Shown: one piece after another, positions 14,301 to 26,300 of the stretch | Layout of the letters: every line of letters starts with the position of its first letter | How positions within the stretch are numbered: position 1 is the stretch's first letter | NCBI GenBank assembly: GCA_023053575.1 | Contig: JAKZAP010000001.1 | Coordinates: forward strand, 28,972,533 to 29,036,532 | Direction of reading: 5' to 3' | Length of the DNA stretch: 64,000 bases | From: Branchinecta lynchi | Taxonomy: Eukaryota; Arthropoda; Branchiopoda; Anostraca; Branchinectidae | Made by a program: the position numbers and the translations under genes | The notes under the pieces: generated by a model | Databases searched by the model: none | What the model was told of the DNA's origin: nothing | What the model saw: the letters and a program-made list of their open reading frames with translations, nothing else

Positions 14301-17300
14301 ATCTTATGTTCAAGCAAAGTTTCATCGCCCGAGCACGTCTGGAAGTACTCGCGATCACAGGAATTTCCCCACCCCACCAACTCCCCTCACAGTGCCCGAA
14401 CCCGGTTCAGTTTTGTCACTGATGTATATAGTTCTTGTCATTCCCAACAAGTTTTATCCCAATCACTCCACTCTAAGCGTGTCAACCCCCCCCCCCCCCC
14501 CCACACAGACACATTGATCGGATTCGATCCGGACTTAGAATGGGACATCCGAGACACGAGACCACGAACCATGTTGAGGCCTGGCACCGAGTCCTCAACA
14601 GACGAATTACAGCCCGACCACGTTCATTTCGACTTCTGCGAGAAGTTCAGACCATCCAAGACGAGATGGAATCAGACCTCCTCCAGATCGGTGCTGGAGC
14701 CGACTTCAGACGAAGGAACCGAAGAATGGTCCGGAAAGACCAGCAAATTCAAGCACTTAAAGAGAAGTTCCAAGGGGCTCAGTATCAGTCAGAGGCTTCC
14801 TCAAGAAAGCACAGCGCTTTTGCGGCATCTAACCACGACGCAATAGGCTAAAAATGTTTCTTGTATATAATAATAAACCAGTGTTATAGTTATAATTGAG
14901 ATTATATAAGTTCATCAAACGATTATCGTCATTCTGATACTCGGTCTACTCCTCCCGTCACTCAATTACGCCTAATTACGGACTGAAAACCTTAAATTTA
15001 TCCAATCGTGGGCATTTTGAGTCGTGGGCATTTTGAGTCGTGGGCATGTTGAATCGTGGGCATTTTGAGTGTTAGCCATCCAGATTATGAAAAATTATTT
15101 TCTGTGACAATCTGACAATCCGGATTCGTGCTTGGATTGTCGATTCGAGAATCTTGCAACGGAGCGAGTCGAGGGCTTTTTGAGTCGTGGGCATTTAGAG
15201 TCGTGGGCATTATGATCGTGGGCATTTTGAGTGTTAGCCATCCAGATTATGAAAAATTATTTTCTGTGACAATCTGACAATCCGGATTCGTGCTTGGATT
15301 GTCGATTCGAGAATCTTGCAACGGAGCGAGTCGAGGGCTTTTTGAGTCGTGGGCATTTTGAGCCGTGGGCATTTTGAGTCGTGGGCATTATGATCGTGGG
15401 CATTTTGAGTGTTAGCCATCCAGATTATGAAAAATTATTTTCTGTGACAATCTGACAATCCGGGTTCGTGCTTGGATTGTCGATTCGAGAATCTTGCAAC
15501 GGAGCGAGTCGAGGGCTTTTTGAGTCGTGGGCATTTTGAGCCGTGGGCATTTTGAGTCGTGGGCATTATGATCGTGGGCATTTTGAGTGTTAGCCATCCA
15601 GATTATGAAAAATTATTTTCTGTGACAATCTGACAATCCGGATTCGTGCTTGGATTGTCGATTCGAGAATCTTGCAACGGAGCAAGATCGTCGGATCGTC
15701 GTTTATACAATCTGGGATTGTCGATTCGCTGTTTCTTTGAGAAATCAGTGACCTTCTATGCCTTAACTTCTGCACCAAGACCCTGTCTGTTCCCAGATTG
15801 CGTCCCATTCTCCCCGAACTCTACACACCCATCCGCAATAGACCACAGCGCGACAAGGCTCAGAAAGTACCCAAATTAAATCCAGTCCCCTCAAAACATG
15901 AAAGGTACCGAAGGAGTTTTGTTCCAAGTTTTGTTGAATTGTACAACAGCCAGTAAACATAGTCACTATTTTTGTTCAGTTGTTAGTTTTAGCTTTTGAC
16001 CCTTTCAGTATGTTTTATTTTGTTTTATATATGTATTTTAGTGAAATTACTTTTGATGTAATGATTAAAAATTGAATTTGATTGAATTTGAAAAAAAAAT
16101 TAAATCATTTCATTAAAGTGAATTTTATTTGTTTTAGAAGTTTTTGGCAAAATGTTCGCCGAATGAGTCTATCGTGTAAACTGTGGTAGATAAGTTTTGT
16201 ATCGACTGATGAATTTGTTTACGAATTGTGTTGCAATTATTTTTTAACTGACAAATTGATTCGGGTGTTTAGTTATGTTTGGACGTAGAAGTAAAATTCG
16301 GCGTTCACGCTGTGAAAGTTACTTTTTAGAATTAAAAATCTACTCTACTCTACATCTAGGATTACAATCCGGGATTGTCGCGGAAAAACGCCTCTGATGA
16401 AGGTGGCGTTCCAGCGGTGTATCTCAGTCTTGTTATTAGTATCGTTGCAGAGAGTGTTCTAACTACCACAGTACGGCGCAGGCCTCTTATCATCATAACT
16501 TTAATAGCTTGCTGTAACGCACACGAAGCCCAGGGTTGGTCACCTATAGTAACTTCGTACACCCTGGAAAGTAACCCAAAAGTATCTCAAAGTAACCCAA
16601 TGTAACCTAATGTAACCGAAAGTAACCTAATGCAATGTAACCCAAAGTATCCTGAAGTAACTCGTACCCCCTGGTTCTTGGTGACCAACCCTGGCACGAA
16701 GCTTTGCTCATCGAGAAAATGGATTCTGCTGTTCATTGAAGGACCCATCTGTTAGGATGTCAGCATCTGATCCCAGAAACAAATAGTCTGGGGTCCACTG
16801 AATCGAAAGTCTTCTCCTTCTAAAAGTGGAGGGTCTTACTGGGGCAACACCTCTAGAGATCACAGGACCTCGCGTACGTTCTGTTACTCACGAAAGTTAC
16901 CGGGATACAGCTTTTTGGTATATCGGACATGCTTTTCTAACCTCTTACACTCTAACTATTCTGCGGTTGCAGTTTGTGCGATTACATCCGCGGTCCCACT
17001 TTCGACCAATCAAAAGCAAGCAGATGTAAACAAATATTCGAACATTTCAGAAGCAGCGTTGCCGCCTGTCGCAGAAATCTGCGGTTAATGACGGTTTTCA
17101 CTTCTTCGACAGAACAAGCCAAAATTCTAAGACCGGTTCCTTGCAAGTAAATATAAAAAGTAAGCAAAAAATCTTTTGCGGCCAAAAGTCACATGTTCCA
17201 GACAAGAAAAAGTGGCAATAGTGTTTATAAACCAAGAATTCCAAGATATTTCACCTGAGAATTGTAGGATATTAAGAAGAATAAACAGGTAAAAATCATT

Positions 17301-20300
17301 CAAGCAGAGCTGCAATGTGGTTGTTCTTGAGTGTGGGTTAAGGCCTTTTAGGTAGTAGAAGTCTCCACTTGCTTATAGGCCCAGATTAAACAGCAAATAA
17401 GTTGGACTGTCGAGAGTTTAAGATTATTCGTGGTATGTATTGTTTTTTTTGTGAATGTTACAGAACTGTTAGTCAGTCCATTATAAAAGCCTCAATTTTG
17501 GAGGCCGGAGGCTATGCTAAGTTACTGTCACTGTCAGAGGCGTTACTAGCTGAAATGTTTGTCGGGTGGGGGGGGCAAGGTATTTACTGACTGTTGTTGC
17601 AGAAAGAAGAACTGTTTTCAAGAACAAAAATGACAGCTTTAAAAAATAATTGACTGATTTAAAAAAATGACTGTTTTGACAAAAAATCAACTGATTTTCA
17701 GGAAAAATAACTGTTTTCATGAAAAAAAAAAACTGTTTTGATTGAAAACTGCATTGCTTCACGCCAACTCAGTTATTTTTTAAAGACTGGCCGGACACAT
17801 TTGGAGGATATTTGATTGTGCCAAATGGATACGTCAGCTGAATTTTATTGGAGCTATATTTCAGCCCTTCTTGGCAAGGGTCCTGTTCAGGCTCAAAACC
17901 GCTCAAGTTGGAAAATGAACTTGCGGGAAGGGTTCCTTTTTCCAACTTGAGCGGTTTTGAGCCTGAAGAGGCCCTTGCCAAGAACGGCCGAAGTATAGCT
18001 CCAAGAAAATTCAGCTGACGTATCCATTTTGCACCATCAAATATGATTCGCAGTCAACTTGGGCTGAAGGAATATTTACTTTTTGAAGGGTCGCCCCCCC
18101 CCCCCCCCCCACAGTTGTGACGCTCCTGTTTACTGTACATACTGTACGGATGTCTGACGCTTGTCGGCCATGCCACATGGCTATTTCCATTTTTTTTTAT
18201 GATAACTTAACTAATTTGAACAGCTAAAAAGGCTGAGAAGCTCAGTAGCAAAGTCGGGTTACAGTAAATCAGTAGCTTAGTGAATAACCTAGATGCTGTG
18301 AGTCTCCGACTAGTCAGCAGAAATATTTTCATATCCTGTGGTTTGATCATTAGTAGGGTACAGGGAAAAATACAGAACCCTGAAGCTGCTACGCACAACT
18401 ATGGTAGTCAGAATAAAGTTTACTTGCAAAAATCTCCATTATTATAAAAGGCTAACCATCTTGAGTCCCTAATATGTGTTTGTATTGTTTATTTTCTTTT
18501 TCTTATGAGATATTTTATGGTCTTTGTTTGCCACTAGTTAGCCAAGCTAAAAATCAACAAATTTTATTGTATTATATTTGTTTTAACAACTGTAAATTCC
18601 TCTGTAATTGCAAGGTTTGTTAATACTATAATATCTAAGTACCTATGGTGTTGTAACATATTTTGTTCTTTACAGGAAATTGAATGGATCAACTGACCAA
18701 GAAGCAGGTCCGGATTGCGAATAGCCTAAAGAAAGAGGAGAAATCTGACTTCTTATTTTGTGCCAAACACGGATATTCTTCCTTTATCAGAGGCTTGAGT
18801 CCTGGACAAGCTCAGTGATACATTGAAGACAGTAAGAGACAGGCACTATAGGCCTCTGATGACTACAATGGCAGGTGCTGCTATTGCCAGCACCTAAATC
18901 TTTGGTGGCATGCAGTGAGAAGGCCAAATATCATGAAAAGTTTATCAAGGGGTTTCTCAATCTTTAATCAGTGGAAGAAGAGATTGTAGATGGTTACGGT
19001 TTTCCAAAAATGGATGCTGTTTGCCAACAGCCCATAAAAGAGAAAACTGATCGACTTTTCTATGTGTATTTGTGCCAAACAACTGACATCGCTCCTTGTT
19101 CACAGGCTAAAGTGTTAGACAAGCTAAGTGATTTGCTGCAAAAAAGCTCATGACTGCAATGTCAAAACCTGATTTTTGTGATTGTGTGTTGCATGAAACT
19201 TGCAGGAAAAAGCTTTTTTCCACTTCTGAGTCCTCAGTCTTATTAGCTGATGGGACTTCTGACACTGTGCAACTTGGACATCAACACCGACTCCTAGTCC
19301 CATGGTCCTACAGTTAAGGTCTCAAAGTGTTGACTTTTCATATACTGACACTTTCCTCTTTTACCTGAAAAAAGAATGTAAAGAGAGGCCAGAGTCTCAA
19401 CTTCGCAGAGTTTCTGAAGCGTCAAGGAGCGTTAACATAGTAATTGAACATGCTTATGCACTAACTGAGCGTGATATTCTTCTTGCTTCTGGATGTAGGG
19501 GTCGTGATCTTGTTGCAGAGAAGGCCAGGTATCTCGATAAATGCTTGAGGAACTTGTGATGGAAATTGAACCAAAGTGTAAATGATGGTAGTGTGTACAA
19601 GACATCACAAATCAGAGAAAACTTATCTGTCCTTTTAAAGCAGAGTGACAGCCATACTATGAAACGGCTGAAGAATTGCCTAAAAATGATCTCCGTATAC
19701 ATCTTTTGCTACGCAAAAGGAGCCCATGTGGCTGTCACCCACCGACAGATCATTTTTTTTTTGCACTGGCTGCGTGCATTTTTGCAACTTTCCGTGTAGA
19801 CGCAAGCTCACGACCCAATACCTGTCTCTTTGAACCCACTGGACTATGGATGGGCCGATGAGATACGTGGGGGAGCAAAAGCAGTGGCAACTGATGGGCC
19901 ATATTCATTTGTGATTAAATATGAAAGTTGACAGGACCAACTTTTGCAAATATGGTTTTAATAAATGTACTCTTTCACCTTAAATAAACATACCTAAATA
20001 AACTTTTCCATTGTTTCTGAAGGATAGTTATTAGTCAGAGTTGGAATCACCGTAGCTGGTTAGCTGATAATAGTTTTCGTTCCGCTTTAGAAAAATGAAA
20101 TGGAACGCCAAGACATCCGAATTTGAGTGTTGGTGCGTAACATCTTTAGCACATGTCTGATCCCCGTATCCCGCCCAGATTCGAAATCAGCGTGGTCGAT
20201 TTACCTAGAATCCATCGTCGGATCAGCTGCCCCCGACGGGAAAGCTACTTTTCACATTTTGATACTTGGGCCTCAGACTAAAACGAGAATGTGTTATGAA

Positions 20301-23300
20301 ATTACAGCTTGCATTGTCTTTTAATTTTCAGTGCGAATTGGTCGCCAGACCGTATAACCAGCGGGGAGCGGGAAAAGCGAAATGTAAGGTGTAAACAATG
20401 TCAGACTGATATCTGTTTTTTAAAGTTTTACCGAAAACGGCTGAGATTTGACAGTCGTTTACCCATCGCTTATTCACCTAAAAAGGCCTGAAGATCCGAT
20501 GAAAATTCTTTACTTCGTTGCTCCACTAATCATAGAATCGATTTTCATCGAGTGATTTTTTTTTCTAGTTGGTGGTACCTCTATGTGCTTGTGCCGTAGT
20601 GCTTGAAATATTTAGCGACCATAACAGTAAACGGTTTTCGAGAAACAATTTTTTTTAAGGCCACACACAATAGCGGACTTTTTTCAGCATTTATCTTGAA
20701 ATCTGGAACTGAACATTCCCTGAGATTAGCATCATTAGCCATTGAAATACGCGCTTTTGTTGAAGTTCAAATTCTCCGCGTTTGGATGAATTTTTACTTG
20801 TCGTGCCAGTAGCGCATATCCGAACGCCGCTACTAGAGCCCAAGGTGCAAAAATAAAAAAATCCCTCAGCAGAGTCGAAATATTTCATAAGTAGTGAACC
20901 GAAAGACAAAAATGCTCCTCAGCCGGGATATGAAGCCGGCCATAGGAACAGCGATCCCGCCCGAAGGCAAATTCGTCTAAGCAGTTCACATGCCGAAATC
21001 GCGGAAATTAATAATAATATATAAATGGCACTTTCCGCTTAGTGCCATCTGTATATTATTATAGAGTCAAAATAATACAGTGTATTCAATTCTAAGACAT
21101 AAGAATAAGCTGGCTTTTCAGTTAAACTTTACTGACAATTTGAGATCTGTACGTGCAGAAAATCCGGCCGGTAAAACGTAATTGTCTATCCGCAGCATTA
21201 CATTGGCATTATACCAAATTAATTAAAAAAATTAATAAAAAAAAAAATGATGTTATATTTTCTTTCTTTTCCTTATACTCCTTCCGTATACAAGGCCGAA
21301 CTGGAGGTTCCTTAGTCCTTCCCGTACGGACTAAATTAAAGAATCTTTTACGTTATCAATACTATATTCTTGTTTGGGAATGGCCATCCATCTGGAGCCG
21401 GAATTTATGATTATATAAAATGCTTTCAACAATTCTCCCTTTTCCCTGTAGTGCTCCTGGCGGATTAAAGTGTGACTGGAAACAGGATACTTCAGGTGTG
21501 ACTAGAAACAAGATAGCTTCGTCCCCAACGAGATAGCTTCAGGGGGTCTTGTTTCTTGCCTTATATTTATGTTATGTAGTTTGTGTAGTATGAAAAAATG
21601 AATGAATGAAAAGCTACTATGGGTTTGATTTTCAAATTCATTATAACTTAGACGATTAGAAAAAGGCTATAAACCCTGGCTTTGGCGAAGAGTTTCAGGA
21701 GTCAGTCGGGAGCAGCGTTTCCAGTCGGGCTTAATCCGATAGCGATTAATTAGAAAATCTCGAGTTTTTTTGGACACAGTCTGCGCCAAAAGAACGTATG
21801 ATGAACAATGTTTCATAGAAACTTTATAGAGGCCAATAGCACATTGAATCATTGTCAGTATTGTTCCAGGGGGACGAATCGATCAAGCGCATCATGAAAA
21901 CCTCGTGAAGGCTGCCCTTGAAGAGACCCTGGAGTTTGAGAAAGCAGTGACAGTTGCCGTGGAAGAGACGGACGAACTAGAGACGCTAATTGTCGTCACT
22001 GCTGACCATTCCCACGTTGTGACTTTTAGTGGTTATGGAAAGCGAGGAAGCCCTATCCTAGGTAAGACGGATACATAACCTCCAGGATCCAGCTACGCGG
22101 ATCAGGCTCCAAATAAGCGGATCAGACTCCTGCCAGAGATGGGGAAATACGATCATGAAAGGGTTTGAATCCAAATCCGGGGCTAGGTAGAAGCCCGTAG
22201 AAACCACGGACTTGAGCCTCGACCTTATCGGTAACCTCAATTTTTTTTGTTTTTGTCCAGCCCTCTTACCCAATCTTCCTACTTCCATATCTTCCATGCG
22301 ACTCAAGAATCTACTGGGGCCCGTCCGGATTGTTCTCGGGTCAGTATAGTAATATATTCCGACCCGAGACCAACTCGGCCGAGGGGTATAAGTATATGGG
22401 GAGAAGCAAGCCTGTAGAAACCACTTCCTATCACATCTCCTGCCCCTTCGTCATCCATTTCCTACCAATTTCCAAACCCAAACCAAGTGAACCCGATTCC
22501 TAAAACACCATTTGATGCTGAAGATTCGAATCCGACCTTCAAAAAAAGTCAAATCATGTAATCCGCATAGGTTACAGTTTAAAAATTAGAGATTTGAGAG
22601 GTGAGAAAAATTGATTATAAGTGAGAATATTCACTTAGTCAATCTTAAATGTCTTGAAAGAATGATAAAATGAATTTTCATTGTATATTTAAGAAGTAAG
22701 GGTTTTGTTCTGTTGTTTTGATGGTTTTCATGGGTCGAAGAGGGGAATCTTTTTTTTTTAAGTACCTAAACATGTTGACCTAGGTTACAGTTATAAAATA
22801 AGTCACAGTTTAAAAATTAGGGATTTGAGAGATGAGAAAAATTAATTCTAAGAGTGAATATTCACTTAATCAATCTTAAATGTTTGCGAAAGAATGATAA
22901 AACGAATTTTCATTTTATATTTAAGAATCAAGTGTTTTTTTTCTGTTATTTTTTGTTGTTTTGATGGTTTTTGGGATCCCAAAACGTAAGTGGAGGGATA
23001 CCTATGACATCGCAAAAGTTGTCCGTCTGTCCGTCCGTCTGTAAGCACGATAACTCTCGAAGGGAATGAGATATTTTGATGAAACTTGGTGTGAGGATTC
23101 GTTGGGTCGTCGGACCAGTCGAGTTCGTAGATGGGCTTTGTAGCCCTACATTTAGGGGTGGGGGAGGGGGTTCAAATTAAGGGGCAACCAAAATATTTTG
23201 AAACAGCTAATGATAATCGATTATGAAGTAAGAAAACATGCGGAGCACGATGGTGAAAACCATTTTGTCATCGGACTAGTAGTTCGCCCGGAATCCGGCC

Positions 23301-26300
23301 AAAACCGGAAAGTTTGTTAAAAGTAATAGTTTTATTTGAAGTTCATTAGATGTTCGATTTAGGGGTAGGAAGACATGCTGAAGACGATGGTGAAAACCAT
23401 TTTCTCGACGGACAAGTAGTTCGCCCGGAATCCGGCCGAAACCGGAAAGTTTGTTAAAATTAAAAGTTTTATTTCGAGTTGATTAGATGTTCGATTTAGG
23501 GCAAGAAGACATGCTGGACACTTATGTGAAAACAATTTTCTACCCGGAAATGTAGTTCGCCCGGAATCCGGCGAAAACCGGAAAGTTGGTTTAAAGAAAA
23601 GTTTAATTTGAAGTTGATTAAATTTTTGATTTATGGGTAAAAAAGACATACCGAACACGATGGTGAAAATCATTTTCTCGTCGGACAACTAGTTCGCCCG
23701 GAATCCGGCCAAAACCGGCAAATTTGTTAAAAGCAAAAGTTCGATTAGATAAGGGGTAAGAAGAGAGGCTGAGTCGGTATATGACAATGGTTTATACCCG
23801 GAAATATAATTATTCCGGAATCCGGTTTTAACCGGATTTTTTTTAAGTCAAACTTTTATTCAAAGTTGATTAGATGTTCTTTATAGGGATAAGGAGATAC
23901 GCTGGTTTTGTTTCTGTATTTTTTTTTTTTTGCTGGACCAGTAGTTCGCTCGGAAATCGGCAGGAAATCTCGGTCAGTATCGTCAAAATAGATATGGCTT
24001 ATTGAGGTATATCTGAAATTGGTTTTCTCTGATGATTGGGCTGTCCAAGACTGGATCTGGTCTGAATCAAATATTAGATTTTTGGGATCCCATCGACACC
24101 TTTGGTCTTGTTATGGGTCGAAGAAGGGAATTTTTTAAAGTAAATATGTTGAGTTAAAAAATAATAATAACAAATAGGGTTGGCAAAAAAGCACTGACGC
24201 CTGTACCAAATGAGACAGTTAATTGGGCGATGTAAACCATATTTCTAGGTTCTCGTGTGTGCTTGTTGTAGTATGGGTTTCCTCTCGGCAATTAGGAATG
24301 AATTTGGGGCTCGTAAAGCACAATGTATACAAAAAATTGAAAAATATAGGAATAGTCGATTTGTAAAGTTCAAGGTTTGGAATACGAGTCCGAATCCGAA
24401 TTCAGCCTGACAAGCAGAAGATTCGGATCAGGATTTGAATCCGGCCAAAAGCAAGAATCCTGGATTTGTATCCGAATCCGGATTCCGATTCGCCCATCTC
24501 TGGGTCCTGCCTATCGCTTCCTAGTTGCTCATTGGTCAGGAAAAACGGTTATGCAGTTTTCTCCGTGTTCCCGATCAGATCTAAGGAGAACGCGCGTGGC
24601 CAAAAGAGCCACGACGGGTCTGTAATTTGTTCAAGAATATGCCTGGAGACAGGCCCGTATCCAGGAATTTATTTCGGGGGGGGGGGGGGGGTGCCTTTCG
24701 GTTTTTTTTTTTCGCCTGCGGGTCGTACAAAAAAGACATAGATCAGGGGGAAAAGCCTATAAAAATGATTATTTTTGTACGTTTCGGGGGGGTTTCAATC
24801 CCCTCACCCCCCCCCCCTGGATACGGCCTTGCCTGCAGATCAGTTTTAAAGCAGTCGGATACGTCGGAATACTGGAACTGAAACTGTGTTTACTGCTACG
24901 TGTGCTTTAATCAAATTCAGTAGTTATTTTCTTAAAATTTTACCTCAACAAGGGGGGGGGCTCCCTGTATAACTTTAGTAAAGTAAGTAAGCAATTTTAA
25001 TTACTGAAGCTTTGACGGTCATGGTACATCAGGGAAAACAAAATCTACATATCATATTAACAAACCCGAAAGCCAGGGAAAGCCTAGCACATACCCCCAC
25101 CCGTCCACCTCCGTCCACCTAAGTATATTTTTTTATATATTTTTTTTAGCTCTTTTCTTAAAACGGAAATAGTTTGATGTTCTTCACCGTATTTCTATTT
25201 GTTTTGATTTTTAAAGTAAACAGTAAGTTTCTGTAGAAAGCAAATGTGAAAAGGAGCAAGTGGTTGGGTGGACACGAGTCATGAGTGAAGTCGGGTTCCT
25301 AGATGGTATCTGTACCTCAAGATTTAGCGAAGGGGAGGGGCTTAGGAACGTAGGAAAACAGAATGTTCTAAAATAAAAATGGTCGGAAGGTTGGTATACC
25401 GGAAAAGAACATGAATTATCAGGAATACTATTAGTTTTTGCATAGGATTGGTAGTCCGGTCGGATCCGGTCAAAGTGAAATGAACCTAATCGTTCGGTAA
25501 TCTTTCCGGTGAAAAAAGTTACCCAATGGATCAGGTCAGGGGTTTGATTTTGATGAAATAACATTGACAGTATTGAGAAAAAAAAATGGAAGTAGGCTAC
25601 TTAAAGTTTAAGCGAACAGGGCTGTGATTAGACAATCTAGTTACCCATCAGTTATTCACTAAAATTGGCTTGAAGACCCGCCAAAAACGCGTTACTTCGT
25701 GGTGCCACTATTCACGAATAATCAATTTTCAAATAGTGGAATTTCCGTGTGATTTGTGGTATCTTTATGCACTTGTATTTTTGTTGTATGCCTCACGAGA
25801 AAGATTTATGATTTTTTTTTGTTCAGGCACTAACCAATCTTCACCAATCTCACCACTGCCCACTGAAAAGCCGCATTTGTGTTGAAATTAAATTTTCCCA
25901 CGTCATAGTAGAATTTTTGTCGTGGGGACGGCCGCAGATATTCTAAACCTCATAACTAGTGTAAATAGTGGAAAATAAAAAAATACCTTTGCAGAATCCA
26001 AATAATTCAGTGTATTCAGTTACATGACACAAAATTAAGTTGGCTTTTCAGTTAAACTTTCGGCAAGGATCAACAATTCTGTTACTGAAGCCCCAAATGT
26101 TTTATGATGTTTTAGATTTCATTTTTTAACGGTTCACTTACGGAACGTTGCCTTTTTAAAGTTGTCGCTGAGAGAAAATGGATTAAGATGAAGAATTTTC
26201 CAACCCCACAATTTGTCTTGTCGTCAGGATTACTCATTGACCAGCAAAAAATAGGATTTTTATTAGTTCAGTGATTAGGCGACAATTAGCCTCTAAGCGA

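Noticed and set aside
14514..14846. Alternative 110-codon + frame overlapping the MULE fragment
   Set aside because: The other frame (14540-14848) carries the recognisable transposase motifs; this one is its shadow and begins in family F repeat sequence.
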